A stretch of 64,000 bases of DNA from Neckera pumila (Eukaryota; Streptophyta; Bryopsida; Hypnales; Neckeraceae): contig OZ018410.1 in NCBI GenBank assembly GCA_963969595.1, positions 37,677,413 to 37,741,412 on the forward strand, in the 5' to 3' direction. How positions within the stretch are numbered: the first letter of the stretch is position 1; each line of letters opens with the position of its first letter. Below the pieces are notes generated by a model. The model was not told where the DNA came from. It saw only the letters and a program-made list of their open reading frames with translations, and ran no database searches. Positions 7,738 through 19,483 of the stretch are shown here, one piece after another. The position numbers were made by a program, and so were the translations under genes.

Positions 7738-9309
7738 GTTTCCATCCAATAAAAGGATCTCCTTTGTACCCAAATGGGCTAAATTGAGGCTTAGGACTAG
7801 GTAATGTGAAAATAAAGTTTCATTGTAAGAAATGACTTATCAAGGTAAGGAAGTGTTCAGTGACAACTTTTTGCATAACAAACCTTATTTTTTACTTTAC
7901 CAAATATAACTACAATGATTTAATCCTTAGGTCATTGCAAGTAAGGGCGGGTCCTATTTTCCGTCACATTGAGCCATTGAGGGTATTTTCTTTTGTTATT
8001 TGCTATAACTTTTGGAGCACAAGTCCAATAAATATGAAATTTGGAGATGTCAAACTTTATAGTAATCAGATCCCTTTTTTTTTAGAATTTCAAAAAAATT
8101 GTTTTATATTTAAAAATCATTTTTGTTAATTTGTCATACAATGTGGTTTAAGGATTTTTATTGCATTAGCGATCCCCACATTTAATAATCTAGAGCCGGG
8201 TCTAGAGCTGAAATTTTCATAGTCTTTTTGCATAGTACAAAAGCATATTCCTACCAAAAAAAATCTGAAAATATATTAATTTGTGTTCTCTACATGAGTG
8301 CAAACAACACTCCCATTGCACGCAAATTTTTGAACAATGAAGATGGTTCTAAGATCACTCTTTTGGTGAAATCTCATCACTATGAACTCTTTCCAAATTG
8401 CCCAATTTTTTTTTTTTTAAAATTGCTTTCCTATTTTTTACAAACTAAAATGTGAAACTATAGTGATTGTACTTATTTTCATGAGATTTTGCACTTTTTT
8501 AGTTTTCCTACTTAGAGAATTTTTCTATCCTTTTCCTTTCTATGGTAACTTTTCTTGAAAGGTATGTACATTAACATTTTTTTTTACATTTTTTAAAAAT
8601 TATTATTCTAATTTTAAAACATTTCCAAAAAAGAATGAAAACTGTAGAAAACGCTTCAAAAAATGAACGCCTTTTCTTGCAATGACCCCCTAAATGTACA
8701 AAGTGTTCTCCAAAATTGACAATTTGAAAAAAATCATTCTAAAGTTCTATTTAGAAGTATATTTTGGAGGTTATATACAAATAAAAGTTGTTTGAGTTTT
8801 AAATTCCATCTGCAGAGTTAGATTCACTCAATGCTATCACCAATATTTTTTATATATTTTGAAAGGATAATTTCAAAACTCCTTCAAAATTTGATTATAA
8901 GCAAAATATTATCATTTTTTGAGTAAAATTTGTTGGATTGGATTTAAAACTTGAAAGGAAGTTACTTATCTTGGCAAGGTGATTTTTTGAAATTTTTGTA
9001 TTCTTTAAATCTTTGATTTCATTTCTGCAAATCCAATTTTGAACTAAAGTCAATGCAATCTTAGCCTGGGCAACTACTTGACATACTTGAACCACATAAT
9101 TTATAATTTTAGAAAAATATTTACTCTGGTAACACTAAATCCAACCATTAGATAGGCCAACATATTGATAAAGTATCTCCACAAATTAGGATGACTTTCA
9201 TCCTAGTAATAATGAGAAAGAATTGACAGTTTCAATCTATTTGTCCTCTAAAAACTAGATGTTTGAGTAATAAGGGTTTAAGGTTGGATCTTGATAAATT
9301 GTAAAATCT
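7738..9309. other. Gene-free AT-rich stretch
   Basis: No supported gene. Short open frames (7860-8129, 8228-8455, 8895-9095) lack recognisable domains, are K/N/F-rich by composition, and are taken as chance. No inverted termini or LTRs were found. Confidence 0.5.
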
Positions 9310-10469
9310 CAAAAAAAAAAATAAGTTTATATAGGATTCATACTTTATTGGATAAAAACAACATATCTCTCCTCGTCCAATGTGTCACTTTTCGAAGCAT
9401 CAAACCTTTCCTCCAGTCTCCTTGAATATGCCAATCCTGTGCCTTTCTCACTTCCTTCCTCTGCACCACCACCGAACCTGCAAACCGAGGACTCCGACAG
9501 CCAAGTCGATGTAGACTGCTAAGTTACAAATCTGCTTGTTTCGACAATCCAGGTCAAATGATTTTAAAACTATTCACGAAAGCTGATGTGCATAGAGAGA
9601 GTCAAAATTTATATTAAAATTAGTCCTGAGTCATTATTTACTCGATGACAAATCAAATTCGATTTTAGTTTTAAAATGAATGTTTTTTAAATGAATACAA
9701 TGTTTTCTTCTATGAACTTCCAAAGTAAAGATTTGAAGAAACATTATGGGTAGTCACATCTTCTTCACGCAATTCTGTGATGGTTGAATCAAGATGTGGC
9801 GCTTGGGTGTTGGCTCTCCGCAGCTTCATTTCATTCCGTTCAGTGAAGGTTGAGAAGAGTCGTTCTTTGTCTCCACAGGACAAGAACGTTCCGTGAAGAA
9901 GTTTACACATGGGGTTTATTAACCTTGCTTTTAGAAGTTTCACCCTCTGCTACAGATTTCAACGGGAACAACCCTTGAAGATTTCATTGTGAAGCCCGGT
10001 GAACGACCAATCGTTAAGCTGGGCAAACAACGAGGCAAGTCTGCGTAACTAATGCATCCAAAACAAGTAAAAACCAAGTCTGTTTTCAACTCTATTTCTA
10101 AATACCATCCACAAGGGGTATCATACCTTCTTCTATGAGAATGTGCTCTCATTGGCTCCACTTTTCTCTCCCAATCTTTTCAACCTTCATAGAATCGAGA
10201 AGGTGTGACTACCCCTATTAGAATGTCTTATAGGTGCACGGCTTCAACGAGACCCAAAACCATTCACTGCAACGCCATGTGTAAAGTTGTAGCCTTTTCA
10301 TAAGCACACGTTGGCATACTAATACTTCAGCAAAATCCTCAATGACAAAATTCAGTGGGCTTGACAGACTCAGCCTTATCAGCTTGTTCGAAACAGTGGC
10401 AGTACTTTCGACGAAGTTAACCGCGAATGGAATGAGAAGCACGGAGCCAGGACTAGACGACATTCGGCG

Positions 10470-10600
10470 CAACTTCCGTGGAGTCAATACACTTTCATGT
10501 CCTGGAACCTGCTGCAGCTGCGACATGCCGCGATTTCATGCTAGCTGATGAGAAGAGGAACCTAGCTTCCATGGAGAATAAATAGCTCACCATACAACCA
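10470..10600 (+). promoter_or_regulatory. Proximal promoter of germin-like gene 1
   Basis: Strongly conserved between the two gene copies: TGTCCTGGAACCTGCTGCAG, then GCTAGCTGATGAGAAGAGGA, then a TATA-like ATAAATA at about 10577 in GAGAATAAATAGCTCACC. The ATG lies about 160 bp further on, leaving room for a 5' leader of roughly 130 bases (inferred). The copy 2 equivalent is at 44515-44610. Confidence 0.6.
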
Positions 10601-10741
10601 CAATTAACCAAACCAAAATCATTCACAACGTACGTCGAGTATATTGTGCACTACTACTGGAGCTAACTCTTCAATCGAACAGAGTACGTTTCTCAGTTTG
10701 GCATTCGTAGTGTTGCTTCAATTGCAAGTGCGTTACTAGCT

Positions 10742-12129
10742 ATGGCCGCCATGTACTGGCTGGTGATCGCCTGCGCATTTCTCGGCCTTCTGCAGGTTGC
10801 GAATGCTGCGGATCCCGACCCCCTGCAGGACTACTGCGTGGCGGATCTGGCGTCCAAGTTGGTGGTGAATGGGTTCCCGTGCAAGTCCCGAGACACTGTC
10901 ACCGCCAAGGACTTCACGTATACTGGATTCCGCAAACCTTGTAAGCCCCATGCCAATTCCTATTCACTTACTCTGGTCAGTTTTGATCTGGACAGTGGAA
11001 TTTAGAAATCAGTCCCGAGGAGATTGGGGACTGGGAATCGCGTTCTCTTGGTTTTGATCTAGGATTGAGTAGGTGCAACTTGTTGGTTGTATTGTGCTAC
11101 CCGTCGTCAATTTTCGGACTCTTGCACGGAGATGTTCGAACTGTGACTCTTGTGAGGGTGTTACTGATGCTGTCTATGGGTTAGTCTTGAAATTTGGTTG
11201 CCGGGTATCGCTTTCAATTCGTGCTCGTGCAGTGGTTCTATGATTACTTTTAGGGGAGGTATCACTCTCGAGAAATTCAATTAGTCCATAGTAAAACCAT
11301 GGAATTTTGAAACTTGAGTATGGAATCCAAATAGTCCATAGTGCAACAATGGAATACACTGCGATGTTTCAGTATGGAATCCAGAGTAGTCCGTATTAGT
11401 GCATTCATGGAATTTCGAAGCTAGCTTAAAACTTATGGAATCCAAATAGTCCATGCTGCAACCATGGAATTTCAAAGCTAGAGTGTGGAATTTCAGTCTC
11501 TATTCGATCTTACTCAAGTGGTCAAATTCCTGGGATACACTCGGTCTATGGAGTTTTTAAAATTCTCTCCTGGTATGGGCTCCCCTGGAGTGCACATGAC
11601 TAGTGCAGTGATGTATGTCCTCGGATCGATTCATAGTCCTAACTCTGTGTTGTGCATATTCGCAGTATACCCGACCTCCGTGTCCGAGACGGGAGCCACC
11701 GCCGACCTGGCCTCCGTGCAACAGATGCCCGGCCTCAACACGATGGGCGTCAGCCACGCACGACTCGACTTCGCCATCGGCGGCGTCATTCCACTCCACA
11801 CCCACCCTCGCGCCTCGGAGACTCTCTTCGTGGTGAAAGGCTCCATCTACACAGGCTTCATCAGCGACGACAACCAGCTGTTCGCCTCCGTTCTGCAAGT
11901 CGGCGACTTCACCGTGTTCCCGAAAGCCAGCCAGCACTTCCAGCTGAACGTGGGGAACGAAACCGCCATCACGTTCAACACGCTGACGTCGCAGAGTCCC
12001 GGGTTCTTGTTCACGGCCAACCAGATCTTCGTGCCCAATATCATGAGTGCTGTGATTGAGAGGTCGTTCGGGGTGAATGGCACTACTGTGAAGGATTTGA
12101 AGAGCGGGATTCCGAGGTACTGGGGTTGA
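10742..12129 (+). CDS. Germin-like protein 1 (secreted cupin), two exons
   Basis: Exons 10742-10940 and 11666-12129, joined at a phase-1 GT-AG intron, give 220 residues, the usual germin size. Residues 1-22 form a signal peptide (MAAMYWLVIACAFLGLLQVA), then ADPDPLQDYC. C32 and C47 are the conserved disulphide pair. Cupin box 1 is GGVIPLHTHPRASE, with metal ligands H111, H113 and E118. Box 2 is VFPKASQHFQLNVG, with ligand H157. All four Mn-binding residues are present. N-glycosylation sequons occur at N164 (NET) and N204 (NGT). Germins are apoplastic hexamers; some are oxalate oxidases or superoxide dismutases, and the activity here cannot be told from sequence. The exons are GC-rich compared with the surroundings. 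Copy 2 differs at 8 residues. The ATG at 10742 was chosen because it starts the signal peptide and is conserved in copy 2. Confidence 0.95.
11283..11505 (+). repeat. Intronic minisatellite in germin-like gene 1
   Basis: About four tandem units of 50-60 bp, each built around ATGGAATCCAAATAGTCCAT with ATGGAATTTCGAAGCTAG-like variants. The same array lies in the intron of copy 2 (45307-45530), so it predates the duplication. Confidence 0.8.
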
Positions 12130-12471
12130 TAAGCTTGAAAACACGCATGCATTCTTTGGAAGTGGCACCCGAATTGGCTCCCGAATTGGCGCATTCTAGG
12201 CAGCTTGGTAGTGGTGGATATTTACAAATATCAGTAGTTGAAGGGAAATTTATTTGATTCATGGATAGTTCTACGTACACGAGCTGCACAGATTGTGACA
12301 GCGCTAGTTCTTCCTGGTACGATTTTTGCCAGATTATGTCACTCTCTAGTTGAGTGACGATTCATGAACACGTCCGTCACCTGTGTATGGTGGACGGGGA
12401 AACCAATACTGCAATAGATTGTTATTCTTTTGAACATCGAGCTCAGGGGTGATCCTCCAGCCTTTACGTTT

Positions 12472-12628
12472 TATTAACTTGTAACCTACTTATCTAGATT
12501 AGTAGATTAGTCACTAAGGGATACGACCCTTGAGATAATGAAAAGGCATCAGCCTTATGTATAACTCTTGTATCTTTCTTTTCATATAATTATAATTGTA
12601 CAATTTAGCATCTTGCTTCTTTACAACT
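12472..12628 (+). repeat. 5' LTR of copia A
   Basis: 157-bp direct repeat of 19484-19640 with about 13 substitutions. Ends CTTCTTTACAACT, where the 3' copy has ...ACAACA. Confidence 0.92.
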
Positions 12629-13127
12629 TGGTATTAGTGCAAAGTATGGCGCAGCGAAACCTGAAGCATGGTTTAGAAATTTCCTTAAAACTTTAAATAT
12701 AATTTCAAAACTAATGAAATTTTCTTTCAACCAATATGTGTTTTTCTCAACTACCACTTGCAGATGTTTATGATTTATTAATAGATGATTCTAATTGTAT
12801 TCAAATTGAAATGAATCTTCGAATTGAAAATGCACTTTATGAACTCCAACATCAACCTTTACCATTAGAATTTATTGATGATGGTTATCCATTACCATAG
12901 AACTCAATTGAAGAACAAGTTATGCATATTAATCTTTGAAATGCATTTGATCAAACTCCTACAAATTTTTTCGATGATACAAGCTTTTTCGATGAGCTTT
13001 TTTTTTTTCAAATTTTCTCTAATGCAAACACTTTTGTTGAACTTTTGAGTATTCAACAAGAACTTTAGAATTAAATTACTAAAGTATTTTATTTTATTTT
13101 ATTTATTTTTAATACAAAGTGTTTGGC

Positions 13128-13825
13128 ATTAGAGAAAAATTCAGCCCCTCTAAGGGCCGTCTGAAGTTGACATGTCATGCTATTCTTTGCATGGCCTGTC
13201 AACTTCGAAATTGCTCTTGGTGAGCAGTCAGAGTCTCTAACTGCTCGTTGGAGCAGTTAAGTTTCGCAGAATTTATTTATTTATTTATTTTTAACTTTTT
13301 TTTTAATTTTAAGTTTTTGTAAGATTAATTATTATTATTATTATTTTTTTAATAGTTCTTTATTTGGAATTCTGGGTTCCTACGCCACTGCTGCTGCAGT
13401 TTCAAGAGGGCGGAAATAGGGATAAAACAATTTTTTGAGCAAAATAAAAGCAAATTTCAGGGTACCTCGGAGGATTGTGGAGTAGCCATTAGGAAAAAGT
13501 TGAACCCTGGAAGAGGCCGTGAGACCTAAGAACGCAGGGAACGCAAGCCGAAAAAAAAAAAAAAAAAAAAATTTTTTTTTTTTTTTTTTTTTTCTTTTTG
13601 CGATAGCGAACTGCAGGCGCGGAACAGCGCGGAACAGTAGGGAACAGTGCAGCTGAACTGCTTAAAAAAACATTAAAAATTTTTTTTATTAAAATAAATT
13701 CAAAATTACAAAATTTTCAGATCTGACATGGCACTACACATGCCATGTCAGACTGCAATCATTACAATTTTTATTATTTTATTATTTTTATTATTTTTTA
13801 TTATTATTTTTATTTTTTATTATTA

Positions 13826-13894
<69 letters not shown>

Positions 13895-14083
13895 ATTTTT
13901 TATTATTATTTTATTAATATTTTAATATTTTTTATTTTTTAAATATTTTTTAAATATTTTTTAATTGTAAATCACTGTTGAGTTCCCTTAAGTTCTCTGG
14001 AGGGGAAGCTTACACTATGAAGCAGCCCCTTCCAGGGTTCATTTTTTTCCTAATGCCTCCGGAGGCTTGAAATTCCCTCTAAT
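13128..14083. mobile_element. ATTAG-type MITE, copy 2 (host of a nested MITE)
   Basis: Begins ATTAGAGAAAAATTCAGCCC and ends GAAATTCCCTCTAAT. It has the family blocks GAGCAGTCAGAG, CTGCTGCAGTTTCAA and GGTACCTCGGAGG. It lies in the leader of copia A, and its own body is split by the element at 13488-14054. No target duplication is obvious (GGC/GCA). Confidence 0.75.
13488..14054. mobile_element. ATTAG-type MITE, copy 3, nested, 3-bp target duplication GCC
   Basis: Termini ATTAGGAAAAAGTTGAACCC and GGGTTCATTTTTTTCCTAAT, flanked by GCC at 13485-13487 and 14055-14057. Removing it with one GCC joins the outer MITE as GGAGTAGCCTCCGGAGG, agreeing with the uninterrupted relative at 42103. The interior is a poly(A)/poly(T) run and an extremely T/A-rich tract (13740-13960). 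No ORF with meaning. Confidence 0.82.
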
Positions 14084-14123
14084 GCACTAGATGGACCAAT
14101 GTCCATACCGCAGTTGAAATTAT

Positions 14124-15215
14124 TTGTCTAATGACAATATTTCTACTATGACTAGTTCAGCATCTATGAATTCTTCTTCCAAAATATATTTGGTTGAGAA
14201 GTTAACTACAACTAATTACAATTCTTGGAATGTCAAGATGGAATTAATTTTAGTCTTAAATGATTTTTTCTTGGTTGTGGACAAAAGTGAAACAAACCCT
14301 GGAATCACCACTCCCGAAGCTACAGCATCTCAAATTCTTTGGAAACAAAAAGATTCCAAAGCACGTGCTACTATAATGCTACATTATAGTGAAAAACAAT
14401 TTAGTGCAGTTAAAACACCAAAAGCTTCTAAAGTTGTTTAGGATAGATTAAAAGAAACATATCAACAAATTGACATTGCTACCCAAGTCACAGCCCAAAA
14501 GAAATTATCGCAATTAATAATGACAGCAGATACCCCTATTGCCGAATTCATTGCCGAATTCCAAGGCATCATTGATGAAATATGTGTTTCAGGACTAACT
14601 ATCCCTGAAGAACAACAATATGTTTATTTATTAGGAGCTCTCCCTCCTTCATAAAGACCATTTATATCACTACAAGGGAGCAGTGTCAATTCGGACATTT
14701 TTTTGACAGGATTCTATCAATTCGGACATTTTAGTCAATTAGGACGTGTCAATTCGGACACTGTTTTCTTGTAGTGTATCCTCACAAGGTACTCTTACAA
14801 ATAAAACAATATCTAATTTAATTGCTCGAATTTTAGAAGAAGCTGCCATGCCGAATTATGAGATTCTAAACAATCTTCTCTTACTACCACTAAACTTGGA
14901 GCCTTTTTTGTAAGAAATGGTCATAACAAACAAACAAATTGGAAAACAAAGACTTCTTCAAATAATTTTTAAAATAATTCCAAATATAAAAGTGGTAGTT
15001 TTTCCAAGTTTCCACATAATCCACAAGTTAATAATAAATGTAATTATTCAAAGCCAGTAATTTGTCACAATTGTGGCAAATCCGGGCATATTCGACCTAA
15101 TTGTCGAAAATCACTCCAAAATAAAGTAAATCACACCTATAAGCCTATATCTAATTATGCCAATCTTACTTCAACTGAAAATCTTTTTATAAATTCTACA
15201 AAACCCGATACAATA
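14124..15215 (+). pseudogene. Copia A gag remnant
   Basis: Opens MSNDNISTMTSSASM, continues KLTTTNYNSWNVKMELIL (the copia gag start pattern) and runs to a stop at 14439-14441, where the family has a tryptophan. Recognisable gag continues in frame (DRLKETYQQIDIATQVTAQK, EEQQYVYLLGALP). A CACTA MITE at 14668-14776 interrupts it. The zinc knuckle CHNCGKSGHIRPNC lies at about 15065-15106. Confidence 0.85.
14668..14776. mobile_element. CACTA-type MITE, 109 bp, TAT target duplication
   Basis: Ends CACTACAAGGGAGCAGTGTC and GACACTGTTTTCTTGTAGTG, flanked by TAT at 14665-14667 and 14777-14779. The interior is short repeats of TCAATTCGGACA. CACTA ends and a 3-bp duplication are the marks of the CACTA/EnSpm superfamily. 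Confidence 0.88.
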
Positions 15216-15224
15216 CAATAGTTT

Positions 15225-15614
15225 ATGGCCACCATCAAAGACCATTCACTTGACTCACATACATGGTACCTAGACTCCGGTGCCATCCAATATATGACCC
15301 TTGCCAAAGAATATTTTATAAATTATACAATAATAAGCCCCCCTTTACAATTATATTCTTGTGCTGATCAAGTTCATGAAGCTATAGGTAAAGGAACAGT
15401 TCAAATCCATCTTAATAATGGACAAACAACTACAGTATTTGATGTCTTGCACATTCTAGCACTTGCCAAAAGTTTAATTTCCGTAAGCAAAGCCACTATT
15501 CTATCGATGGTTTGGTTTGAAATAATTATTTGTATTTGCATATTGGTTTCAATTTGTACTAGTGGTCTATTCAATGCCAAAGTATTGAATTTTTTCACAA
15601 TTATGCTATTATAA
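15225..15614 (+). pseudogene. Copia A protease remnant
   Basis: 129 open residues with WYLDSGAIQYMT, the copia protease active site (DSGA), and VLHILALAKSLISVSK, which corresponds to the conserved VLHVPGLxxNLISVSQ block. The frame is lost after about residue 90. Confidence 0.8.
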
Positions 15615-15739
15615 AGCATAAAAATAATAATGATGACTTAATTGAAATGCGCTTTAATCAAATAGACAATTTATACCCCCTTGCTAATGATGCTTTAATT
15701 AAAAATTCTGGCTCAATGGCAATAATCAAACCTTCTATT

Positions 15740-17032
15740 CATGCTACCATGACATGGCATCATTGACTTGGTCATCTAAACAATTTTTCTCTACAAGAAA
15801 TGCAAAGGCAAAATATGGATAAAGGTGTGAATACAAATTTTTCTAAACTATCTTTTTGTGAAGGTTGCATGTTAGAAAAGCAACATAGGTTGCCTCTTTC
15901 TAAAAATACAACATTTCATACTTCTAATATATTGGAACTTATACATTTGGACATTTGTGGGCCTATGCAAACCCAATCTACTAATGGTTATTATTATTTT
16001 TCCACTTTCATTGATCATTATCCCCATTTTATAGCGATTTATTTTCTTAAATTCAAATCTAAAATTTTTTCAAAATTCAAAGTCTATAAAGCCTTAGTTG
16101 AAAATCAAACTAATAAGACTATTAAATTTTATGATCTGATAATGGAAGTGAGTACAAATCTTTAGCTTTTATGAATTTTTGTGAGGAACATGGCATCGTT
16201 CGCCAAGTTACAAATCCTTATATCTCTAAACATAACGGTGTTTCTTAACAAAAAAACCGTACTCTTGTTGAGTCTGCTCGCTCTATATTACAAACAGCTA
16301 TCCTACCAAATTCATTTTGGGCGGATGCTGTTGCAATAGCCTGCCACATCCAAAATTGTTCTTATCACTACTAAAAAACAACGTCCAAATTGACACGTCC
16401 TAATTGACTAAAATGTTCGAATTGACAAAATTTTGTCAAAAAAATGTCCAAATTGACGGAAATTTCACAAATAATGTTCAAATTGACAAAAAATTGACAA
16501 AAAAATGTCCAAATTGACACCGCTCCCTTATAGTGTATACATCTAAATAAAACCCCTTTAACCATGTGGAATGGAATTGTACCTAATCTTAGTTATCTAA
16601 GAATTTTTGGTTCACCTACCTATGCCTATATGCCGGATGAACTTCGTAAGAAATTACATCCAAAAAGCCGTAAAGGCAAATTTGTTGGGTGTGGTGAACA
16701 AGAAGGCATTAAGGACTACATATTATATGATAAAAATAAACAAAAGTATTTCACAAGATGGAGTGTTACATTTAATGAAGGAAGTCTTCTTCCTATTCTA
16801 GAAATTACACCAAATATTGGTTCCTTACCTATTCCAAATACATCAACACCATATAAGCAAAATGTTCCTAAAGATTTTGTTAATGATTATGTGGAAGTCT
16901 TTTATGATGATAACCCACATCAACAAATCAATCCACTACCACCACATATTGAGCTTCCTGTACCTCCACCAACTACTTACAATTTACCACCTGACCCATT
17001 TGAACAAGACACCCAATCAATATCAATTGATG
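15740..17032 (+). pseudogene. Copia A integrase remnant
   Basis: The pre-integrase zinc region (LGHLNNFSLQEMQ, CEGCMLEKQHRLPLS) is followed by the core with HLDICGPM (first D). A frameshift precedes the SDNGSEY-type second-D motif at about 16135. Later comes HNGVS with the third acidic position replaced by a stop. Conserved FWADAVAIACHIQN and LSYLRIFGSPTYAYMPDE follow on either side of the CACTA MITE at 16366-16535. Confidence 0.85.
16366..16535. mobile_element. CACTA-type MITE, 170 bp, TAT target duplication
   Basis: Ends CACTACTAAAAAACAACGTC and CACCGCTCCCTTATAGTG, flanked by TAT at 16363-16365 and 16536-16538. The interior is at least six copies of TGTCCAAATTGACA in both orientations, the same short repeat as the element at 14668-14776. 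Confidence 0.87.
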
Positions 17033-17651
17033 GGCGATGGTCGGCTTAGGGTACCCAAAAATGCTCTCTGAAATATAATGTCAATCACTGCACTGTGTCA
17101 AACAACTTCATCTCTTAAATATAATAAAGTGTGATTTCACAAAATGTGATTTTAGCTACTTACACTTGTAATGTACCAAGAAAAAAGAATTGATCACCAT
17201 CAAAGAATTTTAAGAATTTTTTAATGAATTTTTAGTTGAAAAAGTAAGTTTTGTCCTATGCACCTAGAATCCTCAAAAACAAGCATTTGGAATATCAATT
17301 AATTTTATTTTAATATCATTTTTGGATGAGACTTACATTAAGTGGTACAATACATAAAATGATTAATTTTATCAATAAAAAATTAATAAATTGTGCACTA
17401 TGATGCCTGCAAATCCCAAAATTTAGCATTTTTTCTCACATCTATGAAAAGATCCAAAAAGTTAAATTTTTTCAAAAAAAACTCATTAGGAATATACATC
17501 TTGATCTTATTGAGGCGCACGGATTTTTTATTTAAATTTTAGGGTCTTTTTACTTGATAAAAATGATCAAGTTAGACAAACTTTGAAAGCCTTAAACAAA
17601 AATAAGGTAATTAGTGTGTCCAAAAAGTAATACCCCAAGCGGACCATTGCC
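17033..17651. mobile_element. Short inverted-repeat element with TTGATG duplication
   Basis: Left end GGCGATGGTCGGCTTAGGGT and right end, complemented, GGCAATGGTCCGCTTGGGGT. It is flanked by TTGATG at 17027-17032 and 17652-17657. It interrupts the copia A coding region between SISID and APPILEVN, and the copia reading resumes immediately afterwards. 619 bp, AT-rich, no ORF. A 6-bp duplication does not point clearly to one superfamily. Confidence 0.75.
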
Positions 17652-17659
17652 TTGATGCT

Positions 17660-18900
17660 CCTCCAATTCTAGAGGTTAATACCCCTATTAGTGAGCTACA
17701 AAGACAAAGAATATTTTCAGATGTATTAACTACATTAGAAATTCCACTCCGGATGATGATGATTTTGATGAAGTGACATCCAATCTAACACCCCCTAACA
17801 ATCAACACCCTCTACAAAAAACCAAAGGTACATTACCTGCCAAATATAGTGATTATGTATTATATGTTAAATACTTGGACAATTATCCATCCTTGTTACC
17901 GGATCCGATACACCAACTACTATACAAGAAGCCCTTGATAGTATTGATGCTCAAAAATGGAAAGAAGCAATGGATGATGAATACAATTCACTAATGAAAA
18001 ATAATACATGGATATTGACGGATTTACCCCAAGACAATCCTTTGTTAGTTGTAAGTGGATTTTAAGGAAAAAATATAATGCTCACAGTATAATTACTTGC
18101 TACATAGCTAGATTAGTTGCTCGTGTTTTTTCACAAGAAAAAGGAATTGATTATAACGAAACTTTTTCACCAGTGGTTAAAATTACCTCATTAAGAATCT
18201 TACTAGTATTAGCAACAATATTTGACCTACATGTCCATCAAATGGATGTAAAAAACGCTTTTTTTTATGGTCTAATCCTTGAAGAAATATATATGGCACA
18301 ACCCGAGGGAAATATTAACCCCTAAATCAAAACAAAGTTTGTAAACTTCTAAAGTGACTTTATGGTTTAAAACAATCAACACGAATGTGGTATAAACGCA
18401 TTGATGAATATCTCATCACAAATGGATTTATTAGGGGAAATCTAGGCCCCAATATTTTTATAAAAAGGGAACTTATTCAACAAAAATTTGTTATTTTGGC
18501 TCTATATGTAGATAATTGCATAATTATAAGCAATGGTTTAAATTTCCTCAATCATACAAAACAAACTCTTGCCACTGGCTTTGAAATGACGGATGAAGGC
18601 CCCATAGAAGATAGAGATGGATGCTTAGGTATGATTATTAATAGAAGTAGAAAAGATAAAACTCTTTCTATTTCTCAAAATCAATACCTTATAAATATCC
18701 TCAAAAGATATTATATGATAGATTGTACACCAGTGTCTACCCTTTTAGAAATAGGAATTAAATTAACAATAGCAATGAGCCCCACAGAACCTCACAACAT
18801 AGAAACAATGAAAGCAATACTATATTCTACTGCTGTTGGTAGCCTAATATATGCTATGACAACCACTAGGATTGATTTAGCATATTCCAATAGCCAAATT
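17660..18900 (+). pseudogene. Copia A reverse transcriptase remnant
   Basis: Includes KWILRKKYNAHSIITCYIAR, RVFSQEKGIDYNETFSPVV and HQMDVKNAFFYG (first catalytic region). After a stop near 18323 it continues as MWYKRIDEYLITNGF. The YVDD box reads YVDN, so the copy is catalytically dead even apart from the stops. Confidence 0.87.
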
Positions 18901-19021
18901 AGTAAATATATGGCAAATCCCGGTTCAATACATTCATCTGCTGTCAAATGTATAAATACAGAAATGAAAATTCCAAGTATCCTCACCAAATTCAAGGCTG
19001 GTCTAACTCAGACTAGGCTAG

Positions 19022-19451
19022 TGATATAGATTCTAGAAAATCTACATCATGTTATGTTTTCACTTTAGGTGGTGGCCCAATTTCATGGCAAAGTCGTTGT
19101 CAAGCGACTATTGCTTTGTCTTCTATTGAGGCTGAATACATTGCATGCGCATCAGCCGCAAAAGAAGCTATGTGGCTTAAACAATTTATGAAAGAAAATG
19201 GATTTAGTCAATTGGGACCATTACCTATATCTTGTGACAATCAGTCATGTATTGCTTTGACAAAAAATCCAAGACATCAACAAAATTCTAAACATATAGA
19301 AATAAGACATCACTACTTGCGTGAAAAAGTTGAACATGGTGATATTGAATCATTGTTTTGTCCAACTAAAGAAATGATTGTAGATGTGTTAACAAAAGCT
19401 TTACCAAAATTCAAGCATAAAAAATGTTTAGACTTATTGGATATTAAGTAA
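19022..19451 (+). pseudogene. Copia A RNase H remnant
   Basis: SRKSTSCYVFTLGGGPISWQ and ALSSIEAEYIACASAAKEA carry copia RNase H residues. CDNQSCIALTKNP and SKHIEIRHHYLREKV follow, with the end DVLTKALPKFKHKKCLDLL just before the polypurine tract. The last 111 residues are open. Confidence 0.88.
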
Positions 19452-19483
19452 AATTTCTAATCTAGATATAGGTTAAGGGAGGG

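Larger units (their letters stand above)
9310..12466 (+). repeat. Segmental duplication, copy 1 (germin-like gene and flanks)
   Basis: Matches 43740-46490 in the same orientation, starting near 'tttatatagg..ttcatactt..ataaaaaca' and running through promoter, both exons, intron and 3' flank. After the copia insertion the match resumes at 19641 (TTTGCAGTAA...AAGTAGAA). Copy 1 carries an extra block of about 0.6 kb in the upstream region (roughly 9556-10215) that copy 2 lacks. Confidence 0.9.

Noticed and set aside
9710..10161. Two minus-strand ORFs upstream of germin gene 1
   Set aside because: They lie in the block of upstream sequence missing from copy 2, overlap no recognisable domain and contain no splice-consistent extension.
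11557..12168. Long minus-strand ORF (203 residues), with a similar one at 45526-46215 (229 residues)
   Set aside because: These lie opposite the GC-rich germin exon 2 in both copies. R/H/E-rich composition with no domain; shadows of the real exon.
13728..13942. 65-residue Phe/Ile/Tyr-rich ORFs
   Set aside because: Translation of a TTATTATTTTT-type low-complexity tract inside a MITE.
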